The notes beneath the pieces are model-generated. The model searched no databases, had not been told where the DNA came from, and was given only the letters and a program-made list of their open reading frames with translations. A stretch of DNA of 64,000 nucleotides, taken from positions 25,436,181-25,500,180 of the forward strand of contig NC_135552.1 of assembly GCF_964340395.1 (NCBI RefSeq), read 5' to 3'. This document shows, piece by piece, positions 41,501 through 53,563 of this stretch. Origin of the DNA: Glandiceps talaboti. Taxonomy: Eukaryota; Hemichordata; Enteropneusta; Spengelidae. Positions within the stretch are counted from its first letter, which is position 1; each line of letters opens with the position of its first letter. Both the position numbers and the translations under genes were made by a program.

Positions 41501-44500
41501 ATTTATATTTCTACCACTACACTTCGAAATGGGAGGCTCATTAAGAATGTTGCCGTAAAACAGGCCGTGGTTTGCGACGATGAGACACTCAAGAGTAAAA
41601 TATCTTTTGCATGCATATTATAGAAACCATTTTTAATACAGAAAGCATGTCAGAGTGAGTTTTTAGGTTTTAACAAATTATGCCACTGGTAGTGCCATAT
41701 CATTTGGAAATAACCTGGGGGGGGGGGGGGGGCTGAAAATAATGGGGGAAGATCTCCGTTAGGCATGCATGTATGGTTTACAGTAAGTAATATTTTGATT
41801 TGTCGCTATGAAACATTTTGTCTACGTCTGTAGAAGCTACACTTCATGTAAACTGTATGAAAGCAATATTACATGTAATCTACATTGAAAAAGACTTTTT
41901 AAGCTGGCCATTACATTTAATTTCCCTCAAGTAATCAGTCTTCTGATAATTTTAATCTTCATTTTTGGAGTAGATATTCACATCAGATCATCAGGTTACA
42001 ATGGCAAATTGAGCAATTATAAGGTTGGATTTTTGTGTACATCAGAATTATTTGTCAAATTAGTACTTTCAGGTTTTACAGTGTAAGAGTTACATTATGT
42101 AATAGATCAAGGAGTTACAAAGTGACAGGGTTTGACACTAACTGTTAGATAACTCAATATCAGGTCATTGACACTGTTTTCTTTGGATTTATTTTCTATT
42201 TCTCAGAACTCAGGTTCTTTGAAGCACTTTATATGCTAAACACTTGAAAATGTTAATAAACTTCATTCATAGGATATTGTCCAAGTTAATTATAAACAGT
42301 TTAATTAGTTTTTGATAATAAAGGAATGAACATTTCAATTTTAATTAAATAGTAGTAGTGGTGGTGAGGACAGCTGGTGAGGACATTCCCTCTGTTTCAT
42401 CTTCATCTTCATTCTGATAGAGTTCTTTATGACTGATTGTGTAACTTTTGTCCTTTGTGGTTGTAGTGTATGCAGGAGATAGTAATTAATATTTACATTG
42501 TAAATACACAAAAAAGGTAACAGTAATGAAAAGTGTAGAAAAACCTGCATAGAAATTAAAATAACATACCTTCTCTTTAGTTTTGACAAATTTATAATAT
42601 AATGAAGATATTAATGAATTGGTGTGTATATACACATCAATTCATTACTTAAGAAAAATAGTTATATTTCACAACCAAGGTAATTTTTCATACCAGAGAA
42701 CGTTGACGTTTCGACTACCATCGGCAGCCATCTTCAGTAGTGGTATCGGCGAAAGTAGACCAGTCCACACGGTACTCAGGTTGTAAGCCCCCTCATCCCT
42801 GTTTCGCCGATACCACTACGAGGCAAACAGTTCTGAAGATGGCTGCCGATGGTAGTCGAAACGTCAACGTTCTCTGGTATGAAAAATTACCTTGGTTGTG
42901 AAATATAACTATTTTTCTCAAGATATTGTCCAACCTGATGAAACTATTCACGGAAATTCATTACTTAGATGTTACTTTTTATTTCATGATGGTTTCTGAC
43001 TTGTCTACAAAAAATGTAGATTTTATAAATATCAAGTAAGTTTGTTCTGACCTCACCATCTAGACTGGTAATAGGTCTTGGTCCAATGAATGCAACATGA
43101 TTGTAACTAGTAATATAACTGTTGTTATGCCAACAATACATGATTATACCAACAATGAGAAGACAATAATAGCTATTATATCGTTTAGGCTGGACCAAAT
43201 CCAACTATTAAGTTCATTTGTTTTCTTACATGGTTTGGCTTCATTCCAATGGTCCATTTTTGTAAGTACCTGTTCATAGTCAGTTTGTCACCCTAGGAGT
43301 TCCTCTTTTAAGGTAGACTGCACCTTTGGGACCAATGTCCTTTCAAACTTCTTAAAATATGTCCAAACTGTGCCATGTGAAAGCTTGTTCCTGGATCCTT
43401 TTGAAATTAGAAAAGAAATTTTTGGATTCACTTTCTTGTTTGTAACGAAACTGATAGTCTTTTATTGTATTATTCATATCATTAATATCAGCCATTTGGA
43501 TTCTTAAATTAAATATCATGTTACCTCTATTTAAAATATTTCCATGGGAACCCCAAATTTCTTTTCTTGATTTTAACTGAGAATGGATTGATTAATCAAA
43601 GTAACAGCAAAAGTTCAGATTGTTATTTATGAGGTACATGCTATGTCAGTACTTGAAGTAAGAACATGTTTTGTGTCTAGATCTGCAGGACCAGAACACT
43701 TCCTTCCTTGCAAAGTAATTGACTCTAAAATAGTGTGTCCTCTAATGATAGCTAAATTTTGTTGTTTTGAGTCAAAATGAGAAAAACTGGGATTTCTTGT
43801 TAGTCACCACATAGTGAGAGATATGGCCAAATTTTGCTGTGTCACTAGAAAGTGTGTGTGTGTCAGTGGCACATCAAATTGGCTTAGAGGGCACACTGCT
43901 CCAAAATTAATAAGATCATCAGAGGAGTATTATACAAGTATTATTCACATTCTATCCAACTTGACTCAACAAGTAGCTTAAAATCAATGAACTATCAGAG
44001 AGTTGTCATTTTGTCAGTAAAATAACAAGAGAATAACAGTCCCTCTAATTATAATCCTAATGAGACTGTACTTTTATACACTGAAAAAAAACATCTAATT
44101 AGTGTCATCCACAATTTATCGATGTAGATTTCGTAAATGTAACCTTATATAGCTTGAAGATCTAACAAGGCAGACTTACTCTATGCCATATGCTGCATAT
44201 ACACTCACCTAGATATTGTATGCCGCTGGCTAATAAATATCTAAATGTGAAAAGCTCGCAAATCAAATCAGTTCTATGACATCAACAATTCAGCCTAAAT
44301 AAGCAATTTTGAAACATTCCAAGTATCTTACTAGCTACTGTTAGAACACCTCTGGTACAAACTTATTCATGTAGGCAAAATGGTATGTATTTGTTTTAGG
44401 ATGGGATATATACTGCTGTAAGGCAAGTTAAGGGATGGCCTTCTAAGACTAGGCCAGCTCTGTCACAAAGTAGAAAAACTCTTTAAATAGACAAGTATCT

Positions 44501-47500
44501 GAACCAGCTCTGTCACAAAGTAGAAAAACTCTGAGACAAGCATCTGAACACCTGTCAACGTAGAATTTACCAAAGTCTAGTGGCTGCAGTTTTAAACTGA
44601 TTTATATTACCCATCACTTTGTCAATGTTTGATGGTGGTTTCTGAATGTGTGTGGATGTGTTCAAGGGATAGGAAATGACAGTTTTGGGGGGATGTGAGG
44701 GGGAGATAGAAGGGGTTTAAAGGGAGTTATTTGATGTAGGTTTGATTGGATATGTAATACATTGAAGTGAAAAGCAAGCTATACTAGATATATATATAAT
44801 ATAAATGTCAATTATTGATACTACATACATTTATTGCTCAGTGCATGAAAAAACTATAAATGATTGACCATTGAAGATGTCCTTAAATAATTCAATGAAT
44901 ACAGTAAAGACATAAATATTAGCTACTGTTATTAAAACAATATGGCTGTTTTCATAGCCTTAGGTACTTCTTTTTTATCATATTGTACTGTATTATAGGC
45001 CTAAATAGTTAATTGGTTCCGCTTACCAGACCACCTAGTTTTTAACTGCTGAAAAAATCAACCTACTATTCTAAAATTGAGCGTAATCGGAACCACACAA
45101 TTCTTTTATTAGGCCATAGTTCACATAAGAGACAGAGATAAAATTGTCAGGGTAAAAACATCTCTAGTAATTTCATCTGCCTTTTTCTAAGAAAGAATAA
45201 CTTGTACATATACATAGTTATTAGATGATATACAAGGTGTGTTGTTACTTTTGTGATATATGTATCAAAGTCATGTGTTAATAATACTGTCATACATCTA
45301 CCTGTACATTTATCACTAAGTAAGATATGAGAAATACTAGAATGAAGTGCAGTAATCTAGATGCTGTGTTGGTATGTGTTTGTGCATGTAAGTGTATTAT
45401 GTATGGCGGGAGGGAGGTAGGTATGTATGGAGTGAGTGAGTGAGTGAGGTAGGTAGGTCAGTATGTAGGAGTGTGTGTGTGTGTGTGCCTTTGTTTATAT
45501 GTCTTTGTATGCTGTATGTCAATTACATATTATTAAATTGTTCAATTAGTGCCCCATCAAAATAAATATCTCTATAGAAAATGGTTATAATTTGATATAT
45601 TTATGAAAGGGAACACTATAAAACAACAAGTATAAACAACTCTAATAATCTATGAATAAATAAATAATATTTAATATATATTAATTGTGTAGTAAAACTA
45701 CATACTCTAGTACACATTAATTGTCATTCTTGTACTGCAATGTCTACCTGTATTTGGCTTTTATACAATTTCCTTCAACTGGAAACGTAACTTGAAATTT
45801 CCTGGCCTGTCAGAGAAATTGATTAACCTGAAAGGGTGATTTACAGTGGATACAGACTGAATCTACCTGGGAGGTAAATGTTTACGTCTTCTGTGTAGAC
45901 ATTCAATTAGTGTAAATGAAGCATTTCATTGGACAGTAGTCGACCGACCATTTTTTTTTGCCAGGGACTGTGATCTCAGTTAGATAACAACATCTCATCA
46001 GTTGTAAGTGGTTTGAATCCTATTACTAGTGAACTGCATGGAGAGCTGTACAAGCACTTGTTGAAAATTATCTGAATTTGCAGCTAGCAAACCTACTTCC
46101 CGTGGATCCGTTGAAAGCTTTTAGTCACGACTGTGTACTGTAAAGGTTATATGTTTACTTGTATCGCGCATTTAACTCTCATTTCGTCAGAAAATGATGC
46201 TTGTCTTCATGCCTGGAAGGTATGTTGGTAGAAATGTTTACAAAAAAACTGTTAGGATTTGGATAATTTTGTAATATGTTTGAAATGTCAATGATGTCAA
46301 ATTCTGGAAAATCATTTTAGAGAGGAAAGGAGATGAAAATTAGGAATTCATAGAAGAATCCCAGTATCAACCTGTGTTATAATGTAAATTTTGCTTACCA
46401 TACTTTCTTCGTTTCAACAAAACACAGATATCGTTTACAATTGTAAGCCTATTAATTTAAGGATTTATAATTTTTTGTACAATTTATTATCTTTTAATTA
46501 ACAATTCCTGAATTTTTTTGTCACTTGTGACCACTCAGCAAGTTTTAATGTAGACAGTTTTATGAAAGTCAAATTATCATGAATGACAAAGTCTGTGTAT
46601 TTTTCAGTGTAACACGAGATCTATCTGTTTTAAAAAGTGTTTCATTAATTCTAGCATAGACGTCTATGATTTTAGATGGGGGGGGGGGGGGGGGGGGTAA
46701 TTCGGTACATGTGGACCATTGACCCATGAATTCTACTTTGTAATACAGGAGATGTACCTCCAATTATTTCTGGTCTACGTTCAAAAATGTAATTATCGGC
46801 AGAAATGTTAATAATTTTGCCCACACCTTGAAAGTTGTTCTAGGTGAGTTGGCACAGATAGGTTTTCATCATAATTGTATATTAAGGAGCTCGGTTGTTG
46901 ATTATAGCTCCATTTTATTCCAGCAAGCAACTCAGGTACAGTGATGCCTACTGATGCATTGCATTGACTGCATTTGTAGAATGACCTTTAAACTTCAAGT
47001 GATGCTTTTCTTGAGTATTCTTAAAGTTTTGATTCTTGTCCTGACTTTGATTTTTGACAAGTATCATTCCCTGTATCATTCTGTATCATTCCACAGCAAT
47101 AACCAGTTTGGGCTTCCCCTTGTATACAGAGGACTGGGTTTAAATATGATTAATTTTTTGTGTAGAATAATTTTTTTTTTTTACACCGTTGTAGTACTCA
47201 TTGGTTGAATAGTGGGTTGTAGTACTATTGACAGCTACATTGTAGGAGTATGATGACCTGGTATAAACACTCGTTGATAACCAACTTTATGCCATTTATG
47301 GTTTGTGGTTTACTAGCTCAGTGGACACTATATAATTTACTATATGTGGTTGCTGGTCATAATGCTAGTTGACAACAGCTAGTAGTTGTAAGAGTCTGAC
47401 TGAAACAACCAGCTGTACACCATCTATAGTATGTGGTTGTTATTGTTGATGATGGTTGATGATGATGGTTGACTCGCTGGTCACCGTGGTGATGATGGTT

Positions 47501-50500
47501 GACTAGCTGGTCATTGTGTTGATGATGGTTGATCAGCTGGTCATTGTGTTGATGATGGTTGACTCGCTGGTCACCGTGGTGATGATGGTAGACTAGCTGG
47601 TCATCATGTTGATGATGGTAGACTAGCTGGTCATCGTGTTGATGATGGTAGACTAGCTGGTCATTGTGTTGATGATGGTTGACTCGCTGGTCACCGTGGT
47701 GATGATGGTAGACTAGCTGGTCATTGTGTTGATGATGGTAGACTAGCTGTTAATTGTGTTGATGATGGTAGACTAGCTGGTCACCGTGGTGATGATGGTT
47801 GACTAGCTGGTCATCGTGTTGATGATGGTAGACTAGCTGGTCATTGTGTTGATGATGGTAGACTAGCTGGTCATTGTGTTGATGATGGTAGACTAGCTGG
47901 TCATTGTGTTGATGATGGTAGACTAGCTGGTCATTGTGTTGATGATGGTAGACTAGCTGGTCATTGTGTTGATGATGGTTGACTAGCTGGTCATTGTGTT
48001 GATGATGGTAGACTAGCTGGTCATTGTGTTGATGATGGTTGACTAGCTGGTCACTGTGTTGATGATGGTTGACTAGCTGGTCATTGTGTTGATGATGGTA
48101 GACTAGCTGGTCACTGTGTTGATGATGGTAGACTAGCTGGTCACTGTGTAATATTTATTGTTCATACAGATGCACAAGAGTAAAGTGTTACAACTTGTAG
48201 GGTTGGAAAGTATAAGTGAAGGTTTAGTTGTTAGTTGGCTTCCAGATGGAATTAAAGTGGAATTAGCCTCCTCAAAGGTTTGTTAGTTATCTTAACAGTG
48301 AACTGCATGGATTTGGTTGCCCCCCACCCCTGCAGTACGTCTTATTTTATGTTAGTCTTAGTAGTAGTATTCAGTTTGGTGTGTGTCTTAGTAGAACTGG
48401 ATTGTACTTGGTACATATTTTATTTTCAATTTTCATGATAGACATGTGGTTTGTCTTTTCTGTGCATGCACATTGATTACATTTCTTTTGCATGTGGTAT
48501 CCATGGCAATGCATTTAGGGTACCATTATTCAAATTAATGTAAATACACTGTCATTAGGGCAGCATCTCATGTAGAAAATTTTTCTTAAGTTTTTCTTAG
48601 GTTATATGACTACACAAGCAACAATTTACTTTTCTGACTTTTCTGATCTTCCCAAATACATTTTTAGGGACTTCAAGTATTTACTCTACCTTGATTACAG
48701 GAAATTATTTCCACATAACCAAGGCACCACTATCATCCACTTATGTAATCTATCAGTGTATCACATCCAACAACAATAGTTTCGTGTCTATCTTAGTTTG
48801 CTGAAAGTTTGCCTGCCCTAATATTAGTTGACTTTAACTTTAAGGACGTACATGCAGCAGGTGGTCCAAACATGTCAATGTCAATTTCCCCTACAATGAT
48901 GTATGTTTCTCATTAATTAGATACTCAATTCTTATAGCCAATGTACAAGTAATAGAACTAAAGTGATTTCATTCAAAGTTCATGTAACTTGAACTCGCCA
49001 ATATCCTTTTAGATCAAGTTTTAATTTAAAAACTTTAATAGTACATGATGCCTAGTTTCATTTCAAATGTTAGATTGGTTTACCCAATATACGGCCACTT
49101 AGAGTCTATTTCCATCCTCTTATCATACTGTGTTGTGTTCGAATCATGTTGGCTGAACTAGGGAAGTTTTGGTTTGCTTAGGATCAAATACTGGCCACAA
49201 ACCAACCAATCAGTAATGTACTTACAACCAAGCACAGCAGTTCTACATTTATGGATATGTTATGAAATATGACCAACTAGGCTGGGCATCTGTAACTTTC
49301 CATTAGTCAATTAGTTTAAACCCTGTAATCTCTGTTTTTTGTAATACTGGGAATCTTTCAAATATGTGAGAACAATGAACTCAAATCTAAGATGTTGGAA
49401 ATTGTATCTAGGCCAGTTGTATATTTGCAACATTACAAATGTTGGTGATGGGAAAAAAATTACATCTTACATAGCCACCCCCTCCCCCCATGGTAAATTT
49501 TATAATTAAAAGTGATTAGTGCACACCAACCGTACAAAATGGCCCATTCCAAATCTAAATAGTATTGAACATTGGCATCCCCATATAATGTGGTTTATTC
49601 CAAGTTTTTGTCTAAAGTAATAAAAGTGATCTCAAATTGAAAATCAACAAAAGTATTCAATGCTGACATGGTCTGTGTCATTACCCGTAAGGGTCAATTT
49701 CATGTAATAATCAAATGAAAGCTCCCTGTTTACTAATTGTGTTGTCATGGTGACTGTTACAGCTTGACTCGTTGAGGGCAGAGTTCGAAGGTCAAATGCA
49801 AAGACTTCAGGAAGACCTGAATGTAGAGCGACAGCATCAGTTGGGCACGGTGAAGTCAGTCAATGAGAGGGAAAGACAAAGAGAACTCCTTGAAATGAAG
49901 GAACAACACATGAAAGAAATGGACGCGCTGAGAAACGAAATGGATGGCAAACACCAGGACATCTTTGATCAGATGAGAGTTAAGATAGAAGAGAATCACC
50001 AGGAGGAAATCAGACTACTTAAAATTGATGCTGAAGTAAGTGAAATCTATTTTGAAAATGTTTTGAAAATGTTTTGAAAATGGTGATATTGATAATAGTA
50101 ATGGAAATATATACACTTTGAAGAAATTTTTTTCACAGATTTCGGAACAGTCTCATGAAAGAGAATGCTGATTGTCTGTCTTCTTATAAGACTACATGTA
50201 CTATAGCAAGCAATACAAAAATATCTCAATTATTAAGTTACCATTGTACCTCAGGAATGATTTAAACCTTACTTACAATCAGATAGTGGTTCACATGGTA
50301 ATACATTGCAAAGTATTAGAAAGGTTTGTGAGATACAAGCAAATCATTGTGAGTTATGCAAACTGTTGTTAACAATAGGCAATCATTAGGTGCATTACTG
50401 CTCAACTGTTCATGAAACTGAGTACATCCTACCATGATCATTCTTCCAGAACACAAATTGGTCAGGCTTTTTTGTGTTTTATTGGAAATCAATAGCATCC

Positions 50501-53500
50501 CTTGGTATCAACAATATAATAGATTAGTTGAAGCATCATTGGTAATTTGTTGAACTTTTCAATTTTGTTGACAGGTCTCATCTCAGTTTTTAGGAGAGTT
50601 GTTTGTGTAAAGTTTACTTTAAGAGTTCCTCTATTTCTTTAGCTTGCACTTACTTGGGTTTGGACAATTGCCAAACTTTACTGAAACAAAAGAAACAAGA
50701 TAGTTTTGACTTCATCACATGCATACTGTATTTTTGCTGGAAATTTATTTGCACTTTTTCTAATTTGTCTCCCCCCCAAAAAAAAAACCCCCAAAAAACC
50801 CAAACAAACCAACAACTCCTTATTCAAAATACTTTCACATCACATGAAATCAGAGATTGAACAAAGTAGTTGGGGTCTCTAATAAGTGAAAAACTTTTCA
50901 GTGAATATTTAATTTCCTGAGAAAGAGTGTTCATATTACAGTGTTATCTGCTTCTACACTATGGACCAGTATCCTGCATACAATAACCAAACCAAAATTC
51001 TGAGCCATCAAATTCTTGTATATTTGAAAAAAATAGCTATTTTTTCTAAAACTTACATAAGAGATGTGATCAATATTTGTGAATTAATATTAAAAATTCA
51101 GCTCAAAATTGATGATAGTTTATTAATACCCCATAGGAAAATGGTGTAACAGTATACATTTGTACAAAATAAGACATGAAAAATTTATTTCTTTATTTCT
51201 TTATTTCTTTAGTAACATCCATAACACATCACTTGCATTAGAAAATGTTATCTAACCACACCCACAATGCAGGTAGTGTTCTCACAACTTGTGAAAGATG
51301 CCCACCCACCCAGTGTCATCAACTTCAATTTGTGTAACAGAGGTTACATCAGACAGTTCACTCAATACCTGATTAGCACTGTTCAGTGTTTGTATTACAG
51401 TAGTAAGCTGGTTAAATCTACTTACCATCCCCCAGGCTATTTTAGAGGTTTCCCCTTTCTCACTTTCTGAGTAGATGTGTAGGACAACATGAAATTTTCC
51501 CCAAATGCCCCTTCTGTGTAACACCAGGAAATCAGTGAATGTCGGTATCCCTTGCTAAGTGTTTGTATGTGTATAAAGAAGGTGCCATATTTTTCATAAC
51601 ACTGTAAATACCATTGAAATGCTGGTGTTTGATATCATTGTTACAGTAGGAGACTGCTTATTTTGATAGGTGATGAGATGGTAGTGTTATATCATTATGT
51701 CTCAGTGCATATTATTAAAAGTTAATATTTTGGCATGCATAAGGCCAAGTTACACAAGGCAATTCAGTGAGCAACACACATCGCATACAACAAATTGCTT
51801 CGTGTACGCACTGTCACATAATCGCAGGGACTTGTGACATCACCAGATGTGTTGCAAGGAATTCAACATGTCGGATATTCTGTGACTTGTCGCAAGCTGT
51901 TTCTCACGTTCATCGGATTGATAACTTGCCCCATGTACGTAATCAGTCATAGTTAATGTACCTCATCATATGGAATGAATTAACACTGAATTACCTTGTC
52001 TTTAATACTTGGATTTATTGCTTGCTGTGCAAGTTGAACTTAGATTCAGTGTATTTCTACTGGGTTTTATTTTCATTCTTTAGTACCTATGAAAAGTGAT
52101 TGCTCTGTTCATCAAAAGTAGCATGTAAGGAGTGTATACTGACATCACAATTAGAGAAAAATGCCCTGGTCTCAGCATAAACCCTCCACCTACATGTCAT
52201 GGTCTCAGTTTGCAGTCACAAGCTCTCAGCTTAACAAATTATGTATAGATATATAAATTCTTGTATGATTGTTTGTTTTTTTTCACTGCAGCATGAGAGG
52301 AAGTTGCACCTGGAAGCTTTGAAGATTACCATGGAACAAACCAATGCTGGTAGAATAGAGGTAATCATGGCAGAACTAGAACACCAGAAAGCCAAGGCTG
52401 TCGCTGATCTTAGAGAGAGTCTGACGGAATCTCATAAGAATGAAATGGCACGGCTAACAAACCAGCTACAGTTAGAATGGACAGAGAGACTAGAAGATCT
52501 GAAGGAAGAGTATGAGAAAGAAAAGGAGACAATAAGAAGTAAGTTGAATAAATTGTGGTATTTTATGTTGGTTGAGGAGCTTGTAAATGGGACTTGATCT
52601 CGTTGATCATCCCAGAAATAAAAATATACAAATTTTGAACTGTGTGCAGTACAGGTCAAATTATGCAAATTGCAAACCAGGTTGAACGTTTTTGAACAAT
52701 AAAGTATTGGTTTTATACCCTGGTCATTCTACATCTCAACAACTTTGCATCTATTTCGTTAGTTCTGCAGTGATTGAAATATAAGTCCAAATGTTCAAAA
52801 TCAACATTATTTTTTCCCAATTTTTCATAAAGTATTCTTGAAGAGGTGTAATTGTATTATTCCGCTATACTTGTTTTCATTCAGCTAGAAAATATTCATC
52901 ACAATGATTTCAACTAAATGCTTAAAATAGTAGATATGTGCCTCTTGTATCCTGGTTAGTGTGCCCTCTAAGTCAATTTGATGCGCCACTGACGCACACA
53001 ATTTCGAGTGACGCACCAAAATTTGGTGTTCTCCTATCTCTTACTATGTGGTGACTCACAAGAAATGCCTTTTTTAAAATTATTTTGACTCACAACAACA
53101 AAAATTAGCTATCATCAGAGGGCACACTGATCCTGGTGATGGTACAAACTGTACAAGATAGTGAAAGTGATGTGAAAGTGATGTGAAAGACATTCATCAT
53201 GATAGGAACTCGTGAAATCTTTGTCTCAAAATGTAAACTATGTGTTTGATTTGACTTTCAGATGATGAAGAACAAAAGTCACAGAAAGAGATTCAAAATA
53301 TGATGGAAAAACATCAAAGAGCAATAGAGGTGAGTTGGATATCTATGCCTTTGATGAGACAGTCTTTATCATAGCATGAAAAGTTAACAGTTTTACACTT
53401 GTAAGAACATACATGACTCTTTGTTGTCTGCATGAGTATTCCTTAGAATACCCCAGAGTCTAAATGTTGAATTTTACCTTGTGGAAACATGATTGAGTAT

Positions 53501-53528
53501 TTAGCACCCACAGGGGAAAACTTATATG

Positions 53529-53563
<35 letters not shown>

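Larger units (their letters stand above)
23743..49762 (+). other. Intron 6, 26 kb
   Basis: Noncoding as far as I can see. Repeats inside it are listed separately. Stretches with nothing recognised include 25300-28300, 28500-29900, 32600-34000, 36700-38500, 39300-42600, 45500-46600 and 48300-49760. No long ORF and no nested gene was found. Confidence 0.6.

Noticed and set aside
47461-48150. CRISPR-like array
   Set aside because: Units are contiguous 30-mers with no unique spacers; it is a minisatellite in an animal intron.
49130-49150. GTTCGAATC, tRNA B-box-like
   Set aside because: No A box at the right distance and no cloverleaf can be drawn.
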